Shown here: in pieces, positions 1 through 14,400 of the stretch
Layout of the letters: each line of letters opens with the position of its first letter
Numbering within the stretch: position 1 is the stretch's first letter
NCBI GenBank assembly: GCA_922989275.2
Contig: OV277861.1
Location: forward strand, 42,447,623-42,511,622
Length of the DNA: 64,000 nucleotides
Source: Gari tellinella
Lineage: Eukaryota; Mollusca; Bivalvia; Cardiida; Psammobiidae
Direction: 5' to 3'
Translations under genes and position numbers: made by a program
The notes under the pieces: model-generated
The model's database searches: none
The model's input: only the letters and a program-made list of their open reading frames with translations
Told to the model about the DNA's origin: nothing

Positions 1-306
1 CATCCTTTCTATCAACCGTTTTGCTATATGTAAACATTACATTTATGATATTTATACATGGGAAAATTAATGGAACAAACATCGTCGATTCAGCATTTGT
101 AATTTTCTCAGAGTATATTTGTCATCATTCAAACTTTTCTAATATCTCTTCTAACGGCATGTTTTATCGTCTGCTTCAACCCTCTCGTCGTCAAAATATC
201 GTCTGCATTGATAGTGTCGTCTGTATTATTTCTTCAAGTGATATTTACTGCTCTTTTTTACTGAAGCACTATCGATACGAGTGTCAAACAGTTTGTTTCC
301 TGATCT

Positions 307-550
307 GGGGCCCGTTTTATTAAACAACTTACGCAAATTAATTGCGTAAGTCAAAATTTAAAATTTTAATTTATATTTTTATTATCACTTGCTACAAACA
401 GCAAATAGCCAGATCAGAGGACGCGCTTTTAGCGCGTCCTCTGATCTGGCTATTTGCTGTTTGCAAACGCTTATGATCGAAAAATAAGAGTTAAACGATT
501 TTTTGACTTATGCAAAGATTTTGCGTAAGTAGTTTAGTAAAACGGGCCCC
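307..550. mobile_element. G-type foldback (GGGGCCCGTTTTA ends) with GATCAGA-type core
   Basis: Ends ggggcccgttttattaaac and complement, second arms ttgcgtaagtcaaaa. The perfect palindrome caaatagccagatcagagga then cgcg ctttta gcgcg is at 402-459. Inserted in an E-type relic. Confidence 0.85.
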
Positions 551-1689
551 AGTCCTCAGTTTGAGAACCTTACGACGCCACGCACAATCTAAATGCACAC
601 GAAAAAACATGAATAGAATCCGTTGAGTGTATACCCTTATTAAAACGGCCGAGCATTGTCTACAATGTTTACAATATCAGGAAATCATATCAACTTCATT
701 GAACCCATTACCCAATAACCCTTTTCTAGATTTAAATAATTTTGTCTAAAGAGAACATACATGAGTGACAGGCAATCTAAATCCTGATTCAGACACAGAA
801 TGTCTCTGATCAGGGGTACAAACTGTGACAATGTGCTCCAGGCATGAACGTTATTTAAAGTGTTAATATATGTAACCGGTTTATACTTTGTAATGAAATA
901 TGAGGATTTAGGGTCTGTTTTGTTATTGAAAGGGAATAGTGATATAGACAGTACAGTGAAGAATATGTTATTACTTCCAATTAAACGCGTTAACACTAAA
1001 ATTATTGTTTCCATTGCAAACAGTTTGTTGCAAGACTAGACGCTGTGTAACCATGCGTCTGATCAGACTCCAAACTATTTGCGACTCAAATTTAAATCAA
1101 TCGTCATTCTTTTTAAATGTCAATTTCTACATTTTATTGCATATTGTGGGCGTTTCGTTTAATATGTTAAAACGGGAGCAAATAATGTCTCCCTACTCTG
1201 GTTCTATTATGTATATATATCTAATTGTCCCAATTGAATTAAATCGCTAGTAATACGACAACATTCATAACGAAAATTTCTTAAATGGAATATCTAAACA
1301 AATTGGATGACAAACATGACCTTGGTATGTCCAAAGAAATACACATTGACTGGTATCTGAGGTTTTAGAAATATTAATGTCAATATAATTACTAGAGTAT
1401 ATAAATATCATAAATAATCACTTGCTTGACAAGAGTCCTTCAAGAGGTTGACATACATAAACTAAGTAGGACTATAACAAAATAAGATACTGGTAATGAT
1501 CCATTGCTGTTATTAGTTCTCTTTCACCACTATGTAACATTTTCGTCAGAAAAAATTGTCGTCTGCTACAATTCTAAAATAACAACTTTCTGAAATTTCT
1601 TCGGGTCAATTACGAGAAGCCGAGATTCTCGGAGTCTCATCTGAATCCAAACTGTTTGCAAAGATAATTACAGTTTCTCTGAAAGGGTG

Positions 1690-1968
1690 CTAAGAGTTAA
1701 TTTTGTATATTTAACACATTCAATCCTAAGGACGAGTATACTCGTCATTGACAAACAGTGTATATGTGAAGAGTACACTTGTCCTATGCAAACGGTGTAG
1801 ACCCTGATCAGAGAACTCCTGCCGGTATCTTCTGATCGGAGTCGGTATTGTTTGTCATATTGCAATATATATCGACAAAAGCAACCCTGAATAGTCACAA
1901 AAAAGACTAGACTTAATTGGAAATTGGAAATTGTCAATTAAAAGTTTCAGAGGCGAATGAGTTAATCC
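1690..1968. mobile_element. F-type MITE, partly decayed
   Basis: acgagtatactcgtcattga, gagtacacttgtcctatgca, gtagaccctgatcagagaac, then actagacttaattggaaatt and gttaatccc. The hairpin is imperfect. Similar decayed F copies lie at 2603-2830, 3220-3490, 7219-7436 and 21608-21784. Confidence 0.7.
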
Positions 1969-2338
1969 CTTCGCTGTCAGGACATCGCAAGGTAACAAAG
2001 TAACATCTCTGATTTGAATAGCATGAGTATGTGCTACATGTAGCTAATTAACGTCTAGAACTGTTCAAGAACTTAAGAAAAACAATAGAGAAGACGAAAG
2101 GCAAGCAGCAAAACACTTAAATGTAAAACAATACTAATTCTTGAAAATGCTGACGATTTCTGATAGACAGCTTCGCAAACAGTATGGAGACTTATCAGAC
2201 GCCGGGTGACCCGGCGTCTGATAAGTCTCCATACTGTTTGCAATGGATATAAGGTTTCTAACACAAACGCGTTTCTTTGGCAATAATAACGTGTTTCCCA
2301 GCGTGCATAAAGACTTGATATGTTGATAGATATCTCAG

Positions 2339-2407
2339 GATGAGGAATCAGGGGATGACCAGCGACTAGGTGGCAATAAAGCGGGCAACAAAGAGAAGGA
2401 CCGAAAG
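2339..2407 (+). CDS. Gene 1 exon a (phase 0-0)
   Basis: Acceptor atatctcag and donor gtaaaa. 23 codons, beginning DEESGDDQRLGG. This is the first exon visible; no Met, so it is internal. A C-type MITE tip begins about 6 nt into the following intron. Confidence 0.7.
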
Positions 2408-5400
2408 GTAAAAAAAGAAAACCTCTCTATCACGACCACTAAATTGTGTTAATTATTAGGTATATACGATAGGTGACTTTTATACAATCAATTAGTCTTC
2501 GTTTTAGTGGTCGTTATAGTTAGGTTTCATTGTATCAAAATTAACACATACGATCTTATACCTTAATACTGATGTCTGTATATTATCTTAACGTATTTCA
2601 ACCTATCAACGCGTCGCAACGAGTATACTCGTCATTAACAAAAAGTGCACCAGTTAAGAATACATTTGTGCCATATAAATAGTGTAGACCCTAGGAGCCC
2701 TCTTATCAGGGACTGCACGGTTTTTCATTTTGCAACATAATTTTTAAACCAACCTAAGTAGTCAAAAATGGACTAGACTTAATCGGAAATTGGAATCGTT
2801 CATTAAAATGTTCAGGGGAGCAGAGTACCTATATGATTTGGCACACTGAATGAGGCATATATGTGTGTTGTAAAACTGTTCTGACAAATAATATTTCCGG
2901 TTTAGTTTCAGCCTACTATAAACTACAAATGTACTACTGATCTGTTAAACCTTCAATGAGTTCTCACTTAATTTAGTTTGATTAGATTTCGTTTAGACAT
3001 TCCCAAAGTTGATTTGGATAGAAAAAACGCAACACTCTTTGTATGAAATGAACTTAATCTTTGCATAGAAAACAGATGGAGAGAGACCCCACACCTCAGA
3101 AAGCGAGTATGAGAGGAAATACAGAAACGTAGGCCTCAAAGGAGGATCACACTACATGGTAAGTTGATAAGGGTCCAAAGTCATAAGGAGTTTTAGTTGA
3201 GTCTTAATTCGTTATCAAGGCTTTAGAATGACCTAAGATTCAACTCAAACTCTTTATAAGATTTGGATCAGGTATCACTATGAACCTGTGAAAACACTTT
3301 TTCAATTCAAATCATGTAGACCCATATCAGAGGATTCTTGAAGGATCTCCTTGGTTTGAGTCTGCACTGTTTGTCATTTGCAGTTAATTGTAAAACAAAC
3401 ACACAAATAAACCCTTAATAGTCTAAAATTGACTTGACTTCATTTGAATCTGGAATTGTCAATTTGAAGATTCAGTGGTGAAAGAGATAATACATGTACA
3501 GTGCTTCCTCTCTACAATTGCCATTCCAACAGCGAGTCCCTCCTTACAACGACCCTTGTCGCAATTCCCTAAACAGGACAATTAGGTCTAACGCTTTACT
3601 GCTGTTATATCGTCTGCTTAAAAGTGTCGTCTGCTGTTTTTCTCAAAAAAACTTAATCACAAGTGACAAACAGCTTGAATTCAGATCAGACGCCGTGTTA
3701 CACGGCATCTGATCTGGATTCAAACCGTTTTCAAATGTAAACCAATGTCCTACCTAAAACGACTCCCTCCGAACAACGCACATATTTTTGTCTCCAATTT
3801 GGTACCGTTGTAGAGAGGGGGCGCTGTACATAGTTTAGCCAATGTATTGATGGATATTATGTTGCAGAACCACTTTTATTGGAACCCCTTTCTTATATTT
3901 CCAGCCATCGGGTTCACTCACTACGGTATTGGTTTCTCGTCATGACGAGGAGAAGAGGCGACTGAAGATGACGAAGACCGAGAAACAGCGGATGACAAAA
4001 CTGGCGCGAAATCGCACGCGGGGATTGGGAGTCAGTGGAGATAACCGCAATCGTGAGGACGGCGAGGATGGAATGTTGACTGACGATGAACTAGGTTATG
4101 ACCAGGATAACAACACACTGTTCATGCAGCAGTATAGGAACAAGAAGAGGATCGAGCATATACTGGATGAGCAACATTACTGGAGCGACCCAGAGGAGGA
4201 CCATGACCGGTTCGGACCACTGCCTGTAGGTTTTACATTCTTTCTGACTCAATCATTTTTTGAACAAATGTTCATTTATCTAATAGTCAATTATATTCCA
4301 ATTCCTGTTTCAATTTTATTCTTTAAAATCAGTTACAAAATACATAAGCCCTTCCATCTCAAACAAGACATATATTTAAAAAAGATATTTAGTGGAGAGC
4401 GTAGTGAAAGTAATGCGGTAGATGGATGTGCAAATACCCAATCAGACCATTCGGTTTGAAGCAGGTGCGCCTAAACCTAAATTTCTGATCATTAATCGTT
4501 GGTTGAAAACGTGAAATAGTTTGTCTAAATAGATATTTTTCAGATCCGCTGAAAAAGGGGTGTGGACAAACTCGCAATAAATGCACCCCTCTTGCTGATA
4601 AGAACTAGTTTTCCATGGACATTAGCTTCATGCGTATCCAAATTACTTGCAGAAGGTACCAACACGGCCTGCAGTAATATTTTGTTGCCTTATTTTGATA
4701 GATGTAAAAATTGTATGGTTTTTTCGTCTTTTTCGCTTTTTCTTCAGTAAGTCTTTCATCGCCGTAGGTTACTATAATCGATTTGGCAAACGGTTTGGAT
4801 CTTGATCCAAACATTTGGCACTCGTTTCAATATTACTTCTGTCGTAACTTGTCTGTTTGAATATCCATAAAACAAATTTGATCCTACGATATTTTGTCTA
4901 CAAAAAGGTTAATTCTTTGAACCCTTGTCACGCATATATGCGTCATTTGTAAACAGTGTACCTGTGAGGAGTACACTTGTCCTATGCAAATAGTGAAGAT
5001 CCTGATCAGAGAGCTCCTCAATGAGCCCTCTGATCAGGGTCTGCACTGTTTGTAGTTTGACACATATATTGTAAAAATCAACACTAAAAAGTCAAAAATG
5101 GACTAGACTAAATTGAAAACTAGAATTGTCCATTTGAGATTTCAGGGAGGAAAGGGTTAAATTATACGATTTAACTCGGTGATATTTACTTGTTTTAGAG
5201 CGAAAGCAGCTTGGTGAGCTCGGATTATGATTCGGACGAGTACGAGATAGTCGTAGATGCGGACGGTTTGTCCAAGCGTGTCAGAAAGACTGACAAAATT
5301 GGTCCTGGTGGCGAGTTAGACACTGATAAACAAAGAGGCAGACAAGTGCGGGGCACCGGCCAATCTGACAATCTGGTTGATGTCGAGCAGCCAGAAAACG

Positions 5401-8400
5401 TCAATGAAAGTAACTCAAAGAAACAGCTACAAGGACAGCCAGGTGATGTACAAGGAGGCGAAGACGATAAAGCCAATACCGATGCTAAACATGGTAAAGT
5501 GCATGGCTTACATAAAGACGAAGATGGTGTTAGAAAAAAAGAGGGTGCCAATGCTAAAGTTATCAACGTTAAGGAAAGGCCTGGTTTTATTAATGGAAAT
5601 GACATGCGGTATGGTAGTAAAGGGCGTGGCAGGGACGGGGGTTCCTATGGGGATGACTTTAGTGATTTGTGTGATACAGATTTTGGTAAGATAAGTGACG
5701 ATGATAGTGGGCTGTCGGATGAAGAGGAAGCAGTTGATGTGATACTGTCACATGATCAGCAACAGATGATCGTCAATATGCTGTTTGATGAGGATATGAA
5801 TCTGAGGCCACAGTTTGATCGGGATGAAAACGGAAGAATAGTCGTAAGTACAGTTAAATTGAAGAAAGCCTTCCTTTTTCTGTTTACACGCAAACGACTG
5901 TTTTACAATTCTGACTATTCATTTAAATCTGAGTGGCAAACAATGAGGAACTTGATCAGACGCCCGGTTTCCTAGCGTCTGATCTGACTCCAAACTGTTT
6001 TCAATTACAATAATTGTTTCAGCTTAAACGCGTTTATTGTGAAAGAATAAGGTATTCACCACTTTTAGCCGATCTATCAACTCAAAAGAATATATAATTT
6101 CGTTGTCAAAGACAATTGGTTAAGTTTTATGTTACTTATTTCCATCGTACTTAATCAGTGACTACATGTATGTGCCTTACAGCGGCGTTTGGACAACACC
6201 GTTATTTACGATCCACATACGGGCCGCTTCACGTATATCAAACGTCTGGGACAGTTGTTCAAGGTAGCAAGACTGAAGAGAAACGTTAAAGGCCGCCCGA
6301 TAGGGGTAAGTATTGGGTCCGACATTGGTCGGACCATAGTTTTATGTAATACTCGTAGTATGTAAGGTCTGAGTTTATTATTTAACATCTTAAACAGTTA
6401 TTTCCATCGCAAACAATTTGGAGCCAGATCAGGTGCAAGATAACCTGGCGTCTTATCAATCTCCAAACTGTTTGCCAGTTACAGCGTTCCCTCTGTACAA
6501 CGGCCCTCCTTACAACGACTCCCTCCTTACAACGACATTCACCGCTGTTCCCACGAAAATTATGTTTTATGCTTGCACTGATGCATTATCATCTAGCTAA
6601 AATTGTTGTCTGCTGTTTTTCTTACATAAATGACATTTTGACAGAAAAAACATTATGACAAATGACAAACAGCTTGAATCCAGATCAGACGCCTGATCTG
6701 GATTCGAGCTGCTTGCAAAGGTCAATCAAGTTCCCTCCCTATAACGACTCCCTCCGAACAACGCACATATTTGTTGTCTCCCAATGAGTGTCGTTGTAGA
6801 GAGGGAGCGCTGTAGATAAAAACATTTTTGTATAACGTTCGAAAAGCTGTCATTTTTAAACATTTGCATTTAGTTTCGTTTAGATCGCTAAAGAACGTCT
6901 TCGCTACTGTTTTGACATTAGTGTCTTTTTGTCTTATGATAATATTCAAATGAATCGCTGAAAATTGTTAGCTTTACTTATTTTGAAAATAAAACTTGAA
7001 CTATTTTAAACAAACCAAGGCTTTTATAGTATGTTTTTGTCATTCCTATTATACAGGGTTATATCGAAGACGACTACGGGCCGCATGAGGCGCCCTCCGC
7101 CATGACTGAGAGCGCCAAGAGAGGCCGCACTGCCAGCAGCAAGAGCTCCAGTGACATAACCTCCAAGGCCCCGTCAGCTGATCAGGTCGGTGCTCATTCA
7201 ACATTGTGTTAAATTGTGTAACCCATTAAACCCTATCGAAGCGTATACCGTCCTTTGCAATCAGAGTACCCATTAAGAGTAAGTTTGTCCTATACAAACA
7301 GTGTAAACCCATATCTATGATCATGGTATGCACTATTTGTGATTTTAATAAACAACAATATCTGAAATGTTCAAAAATGAACTAGACATAATTGGAAACT
7401 GGAATTGGCAATTTAGTGTTTGTAGAGTAAATGAGTTGAATGTCTCAAAGTGTGTGATACCGTCTAGTTTTATCGAAAAAGCAAGAATCACAACAACATT
7501 CAATTCAATGTCAACCATGGAAATCAAGAGGCTTCGTATAAAAATCACTGAAATATCAAAGAAAAAGATTATGACCTTTGCAATTTCTCAGTTTTCTTGA
7601 AAGGCGTGTCTTTGTATGGCTATAGCAATGTAACTTTTGCCCAATGTCGTATCTTTTAATGGTTGTAGCAATATAACTTTTGTCCATTTCATAGCTTTAG
7701 ATGGATGTTGCAATGTATATGTTGCCCTTTGTCTTATCTTTCGATTGCCATAGCAATGCAACGTTTGCATCTTGTCGTATATTTCGATGGCTACAGCAAT
7801 ATAAATTTGCCCTTTGTCGTATCCTGGATGTAGAAATGTAACTTTGGCCTTTTGTCTTATCTTTCGATGTCTAAAATAATGTAACGTTTGCCAATTGTCG
7901 TATCTTTTGAAAGCTATAGCAATGTAACTTTTGCCCCGTGTTTTATCTTTAGATGGATACAGCGACTTAACTTTTGCCCTTTGTTGTACTTTCAGCTGGT
8001 TGTAGCAATGTAGGACTTGCCCTTTGTCGTATTTTTCGATGGCTGTAGCAATGTGATGTTTGCCCTGTGTCGTATCGTACGCTGGTCGTAGCAACGTATC
8101 GTTTGTCCTGTGTCTTATCTTTCGGTGGCTATAACAATGTAACTTTTGCTCTTCGTCGTATCTTTCGATGGCTATAGCAATGTAACGTTTTGACTGTGTC
8201 TTGTCTTTCTTGGCTGTAGCGAGTAACTTTTGCCATTGTTGTATCTTTCGATGGCTGTAGCTTTGTAGTTTTGCCCTTTGTCGTATCTTTCGATGGCTGT
8301 AACAATGTATCTTTTTCACTGAGTATATCTTACCGTTGTTATAGCAATGCAGCTTATGTGTTTTATCCTTCGGTTGTTATAGCAATGTAACGTTTGCCCA

Positions 8401-11400
8401 TTCTTACAGTGGCTATAGCAATAAAACGTTACACTGTCTTGCCTTTCGGTGACTATACATAAAGCAATGTAAACTGTACCCCGTGTCATTTATTTTGATG
8501 GATATTATTATAATGTTCAGTGGAACAAATGCTACTATTTCCCTATACATGTACACTATTATTTTTCATTTCAAATAGTTTGGATCCATATCAGACGCCG
8601 GGTAACCCGGTGTATGATCAGGCTCCAAACAGCTTGCTACTTAGATTAAGATAACTGGTTAGAAATCGTAAAAAATATATTTCTACAGTTCATTACATTG
8701 CGTTTGCGTTTCAATTGCGTTTATACTGGAAATAATATACATGTACATCGTCACTGCAGCGATGTAACTGGCAATGTCAAGAAATAAAAAATAAATACTT
8801 ATTCACATGTGTCAATCATTTTTTTTGTTTCAGAAGAGGTTAAGGCCGACTGATGGTAAAAATGTTGGATTCGTCATACCGGAAGATGATGCAGATTCTA
8901 TGTCCACAGACCAGTTGGAATACAACAAAAGAGTAAGGGAGATTACTCCTCTCTGACTTCTTAACTTATCTCCGAACCGCCAAATATCTTATTCTGTAGC
9001 AGATGGTACATTGTAGCTTAAAGCAGGCAGAATGTAAAGAAGAATGCATTTCAACCCATTACCCTAATCCTGTTTCAAGTATTGAATATAGGTTACATCT
9101 TAAAGTAGGTTGAAAGTTAAGCAGAATGTGCCTTAAGGCACATTCTGCTTTACTTTCAGTCTGCTTTAAGCTACCACCAACTAGAATATAGCAAATATTT
9201 CTTATTATACATATTCATGATTATATAAATTGGAACCATTTTCTTCAGTGGAGGAATAAAAAGAAATACATGTAGGTAAAAAGTTGTATCTATGGGATAC
9301 AGGGTTTAGCTTAAAACTCCAAAGAGATATTGAGATGCCACTTTATTGAGTGACCGCTGTAGACATATTTTGCTGTTGCATGATAGAAATAATTTATTTA
9401 TTTTAGGGTCGAAGAGATATTGGTTCTTCAATACGCAAAACACTTAGCCGAAGACTATTCAGGAAGAAACGAAAGCGAGGCACTCAAGATGCTTCGTCAC
9501 TTCCGGAGTTGCAACTCAAGAGGTCATGGACAGGCGAGTCATTGTCTCTTACAAATGTAAGTCATATCAAATTAGGAAACGCCGAACCCATTCACCGCCT
9601 TACCCAGAGTATGCTGGTTATTTACAAACAGTGTCGATCTTAATCATACTCCCAGTAATTCAGCATCTGAAAACTGTGTGCGATCCATACCAATATTTCT
9701 TTAATCATGTTATCTAAGATATAAGTTTGAGAAATAAAGCAGACGACAGCTCAGTATGACTCCACGTCACTGAATTTGTCAATTGATTGATTTATAACAC
9801 TTCTAGTATTGTTTGTGCATGAGATATTACTTAGTTATACAGGTTCTAAACGCCATCACTACCCTGACGTCATATACTTTAAACGAGTATCGTCTTTTAT
9901 TTCTCAAATTTGAAATGTTGAAATGAATGTCAAACAGTTTAAATCCTGGCCAGGTGCCGAGTTATACGGCGTCTGATCAGAATCAAAACTGTTTGCTCAC
10001 AATATTTGCACTTGGAGGACAGTAAATAAGTTATAGGGACGGCCTAGCCACATGTGGTTAACCCCTTCACTACCATGACGTCATCAATTCTAAACCATTG
10101 TCGTCTGCTTTCATTCCTCCATTTTATCAGTTTATATACATTTTGCCTGAAAAGATGTTGAAATGATTGTAAACCTTTGGATTCTTATCAGACGCCGCAT
10201 TATGATTCCCTGATCTTGGTCTACTGTTTACATAATGCAAATATACTTTTCACATGCTCATTGTTGTTAAAAAAGGAGTTTTACTCATCACTTGGGTTGA
10301 ATGACTTAAATATTTCCCCCCGTACAGGCGCCCTTTAGCGTATTTATTTTCATCAACTGGAGAAAATAAGTCCTTTACGTCTTGAAATTATTCAATAACA
10401 CTATTTTCTAAAACCTATTAAATGGTAGTTTAAAATAGTCTGTAAGTGAAACAGAATGCGCATTCTGCTTTACTTTCAACCTGCATAACTGTATGTGGTC
10501 ATATGTCTTCAAAACTAGAAATGGGATATGGGGTAATATTAACAAAGCTGTTGACATTTCAGGGCGTTGGAGACACAGGTGGTGTTAATCCATTCTTCAC
10601 AAGGTCCGGTGGAAGGTTAGGGCCTTACAATGGTACACCTGGACAACAACGACGGTTGACAGGGTCCAATGACCCGGAACAGCTCCAGAAATACCGCGAG
10701 GGTCTGCAGAGTGATCGCAGAATACTGGATAACCTCCAGGACAAACTGAACAGTGAAAGTAAGATCAGTTTACAGTCTTTCAAGATTTCTTGGTTAATTA
10801 TACAGTAGAGAAGACGTTTAGCTTACAGTGGAGAATCTGTTATTCTTTCCCGTTTAAACGCAAACGTACGCAAACACAAAGCACTAAAACGTAGAAAATA
10901 ACAACTTTTGGACAATTCTGATAATTCATGTTTATCTTGGTAGCAAACAGTTTGGAGCCTGATCAGACGCCGGGTTACCCGGCGTCTGATCTGGCTCCAA
11001 ACTGTTTGCACTGCAAATAATAGTTTTAGCGTAAACGCGTTTATTTGGAAAGAATAACACATTCTCCACTGTACGCAAACGAAACGGAATACAACAAAAT
11101 GTAGGAAATTGCAATGCAAAGCATTTTAGTTTAAGTGACAAACACTTTACAGCCTGATCAGACGAGATCAATGCTTTTTTATTAATTTTTAAATGTATTT
11201 TCAAGATAAATCCTTTCCTTAACTGATATGTACGTGTTTATTAGGCGTCTGACACTCAATTGCAGAAAAAAAATAAGTCTGGTTTTCAATTTCTTACAAG
11301 GGATCGGTCGTTTACAATGTGAACTAAGAGGTTAAAATTTGAAACATGATGACAGTTTTACAGAAATAACGATCCTTCAACATTTTCTCTGTTTTACCTG

Positions 11401-14400
11401 ATGTTATTCTCCTTTAAAATGTTTCATTCTAGCAAGCGAAAACATGCATATTTTAGTATTTAGTATCATTGAGGCTTGATTTAATTATAACCTTAACATA
11501 TAGTCCCGCATTAAACTTTACAACATTGAACCTTACAAAAATAATCAACCTCTGTTTTTGGTAAAGACCGGAGATTCCATACCCGAGGTTGGTCTGTTCC
11601 TTGGAACAAACCAACCTCGGGTATAGAATATCCCGTCTTTATCAAAAGCCGTGCTTAATTCTATTTGTATTTGCAAACAGTGTAGACCCTGATCAGAGGG
11701 TTCCTTCGCTGTTGTCGCACTTTTAATTTTACGAAGGACAAATCCCTCAAGCATAAAAAGAATTGTCCATTTATAAGAAAATTAATGTACGATTCTGTTG
11801 CATAATTCAGCATTGTAAGGTTTAACCCAGTTGTGTCCACGATCCCATATATGGGACATAGGCAAACAGTGTAGACTCTGATCAGACGCCGCATTATGCG
11901 GCGTCTGATTATAGTCTACACTGTTTGCTGATAGGAATTTCAATATAAAACAAAGTGAAAATGAAAATGTTGACCAGGCATCCCTTTGATAAAAATGGAC
12001 TTATCCAATATTTAAATATGGAAGAATCCACTGGGTTATAAATGGTTTAAGGACTACCTGTATTTTAGGCGATGTTGATGACCCTGATACTGAGAACAGT
12101 AAGTCTATACACGTGCACGTTGACTTTGTTAACATTCAAATAACATGCGTTCTGCTACAGTGGGATGTGTACCATTTATATCCTTTCTTTGCTGTGCTTC
12201 GATGTTCTAGAAGGGCCCTGCACTTAATGGGAAGACGAATAACAAAATAGTATCTTTGTATTTTGTAAACAGTGCAAGTAGTATAAGGATAGATTTGCAT
12301 TGAAACAAAGATGCATATGAGCTTCTCATTTGTTTCCCTGATGCATATGAGCTTCTCATTTGTTTCCCTGACCGCCGATTTCGTGCTCTTTATTTACATG
12401 CAAATCGCTTCATATACTACTAACGTAGAACCTTATTAGAGGGTTCTAAAGGAGATCTCTAATCAGGTTCTTTTAAGTTTTTATCTACTGTAAAAAAGAA
12501 AACAGCCCTTAAAGTCAACATAAAAAAGTCCATATGAAAAGTCTATAATTATGATTATTCCAGCATAGAAGGGATTAAAAGGCTGTATGTGTCTAGAGTA
12601 CAGTGACAGTATAACCACAAAATTGTTTTAATCCCTTCAATACAATGACGTCATCGAATTTAAAACATTGTCGTCTGCTTTTATATCTCAAATTTCAATT
12701 TTAGGTATGTTAACTTAAGAAATATTGAAATGAGTGTCAAACAGTTTGGATCCTGATCAGTATCAAAACTTTGCAAATAACTACAGTAAGACCTCTCTAT
12801 TTTGATCGGAACTCTACCGAGAGCGATCACCCATTATCGTCAACTACCGACCTGTTCCGAACCATGCTAAACAGGGTTCGGAACAGACAGGCAGATGACG
12901 AGAATGGGTGATCGATGTACGTAGAATACCGATTTTGGTCCGAGCTCAATAGAGCTCCTCAACCTTAAATCAAAAGGTTATTGCATGTGTGGGTCGCTTG
13001 CTTCTATGGTGTAAGGGGTATATTGTTGTTGTTGTTGTTGTATTACTCGCATGTTAAAGATAAGATATATTGCATGCCTGTGAAACGAGGATGTTTGAAA
13101 GCTTACAAAACTGGGGCCCGTTTCATAAAACTTCGTACGACAAAAACGTTCGTAAGTCAAAACTTTAAAATTCATTTGATTTCTGATTTCTCCATCTAAT
13201 CCTGTCTTGTGACATCTTTTTGGAATCGTCTTTTCAAGACGATTCCAAAAAGATGTCACAAGACAGGATTAGATGGAGAAATAAAAAGGAATTGGTACTT
13301 TTACAATCTGACTTACGACGAAATTTGTCGTACGAAGTTTTATGAAACGGGCCCCAGCATTGCATGTATACATGTACAATGGAGAAGACGTTTTCATTTC
13401 CATTTTAAACGTAAACGAAGCTAAAACGCATTACAATAAGATATAGACAATGACAGGTTTTTTGCTGACGATTCATTTAAATCTTAGTTCCAAACAGTTT
13501 GGAACCTTTTCAGACTCGGGGTTACCCTGTGTCTGATCTTGCTCTACACTGTTTTCAGTGGATAAAATGTCGCCTTCTCCTCTGTACAGTGGAGAATCTG
13601 TTATTCTTTCCCGTTTAAACGCAAACGTACGCAAACGCAAAGCACTAAAACGTAGAAAAGAACAACTTTTGGACAATTCTGATAATTCTTGTTTGTCTTG
13701 GTGGCAAACAGTTTGGAGCCTGATCAGACGCCGGGTTACCCGGCGTCTGATCTGGCTCCAAACTGTTTGCACTGCAAATTATAGTTTTAGCGTAAACGCG
13801 TTTATTGGGAAAGAATAACAGATTCTCCACTGTAACTGTCGTACTGTAAAATAGCTCTATTACGACCACTAAAGTGTGTTAACTATTAGATGTTTACGAC
13901 CCAAAGCTCCTTTAGGTGCTTCTTGTTTTACTGTCTATTTGCTTTAAGCTGTCACTTGTCCTTTATGCAATTGATTAACCTTTGTTCTAGTGGTCGTTAG
14001 AGAGAAGTTCTACTGTATTTGTAAAACGTTTTAGCCTTTTGAACGCTATATGATTGTCGTCTGCAAAATGTGTCTTCATTAACAATGCTTGAAATTGATT
14101 CGAAGGCATTCCTTCTGGAAAATATTAGAATGGCAAACAGTTTGGGTCCAGATTCGACGTCTGATATTGATCTATATTGTTAAACAACTTAAAGAAAAAT
14201 CGCCCGTAGTGTGCAGAAGGAAAAATTGTGATACTTGAATTGTTAAATAACTGTGACCTTTCTTCTGTGTCAAAAACAAATTAATTAAATATCTTTACCC
14301 TTCCTTACAGGACAATTTGTATTTTCTAGAATTCTTGTTTATTTTAACGCCCTTTACCACAGTCAATACGCTGTTGTAGTTTTATAGAAAGATGACCACT

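Larger units (their letters stand above)
1..2338. other. Left edge: repeat-rich non-coding, presumed gene 1 intron
   Basis: An E/B-like relic (130-300), the G foldback (307-550), decayed A-type sequence (610-1180, with 2090-2290 carrying a clear gatcagacgccgggtgaccc hairpin) and an F-type element. No exon with good splice sites was found here. Confidence 0.55.

Noticed and set aside
21..323. 100-codon frame at the left edge
   Set aside because: It covers E/B-type MITE arms (cgtctgc, gtgtcaaacag) and a G-type end.
395..466. Hairpins considered as rho-independent terminators or a CRISPR array
   Set aside because: The palindromes are inside transposable elements of an animal genome, without T-tails or regular repeat-spacer order.
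4226..4459. Continuation of gene 1 exon c beyond 4225
   Set aside because: A good donor gtaggt lies at 4226 and the following residues are hydrophobic intron-like sequence; exon d continues the charged protein in phase.
5225..5694. Frames on both strands overlapping exon d
   Set aside because: Shadows of the real exon; they lack splice-consistent neighbours.
13473..13869. Frames with QTVWSQIRRRVTRRLIRLQTVC, also at 10823, 25448, 32194, 41925 and 58469
   Set aside because: Translation of the palindromic core of A-type MITEs; it appears on both strands wherever the element lies.
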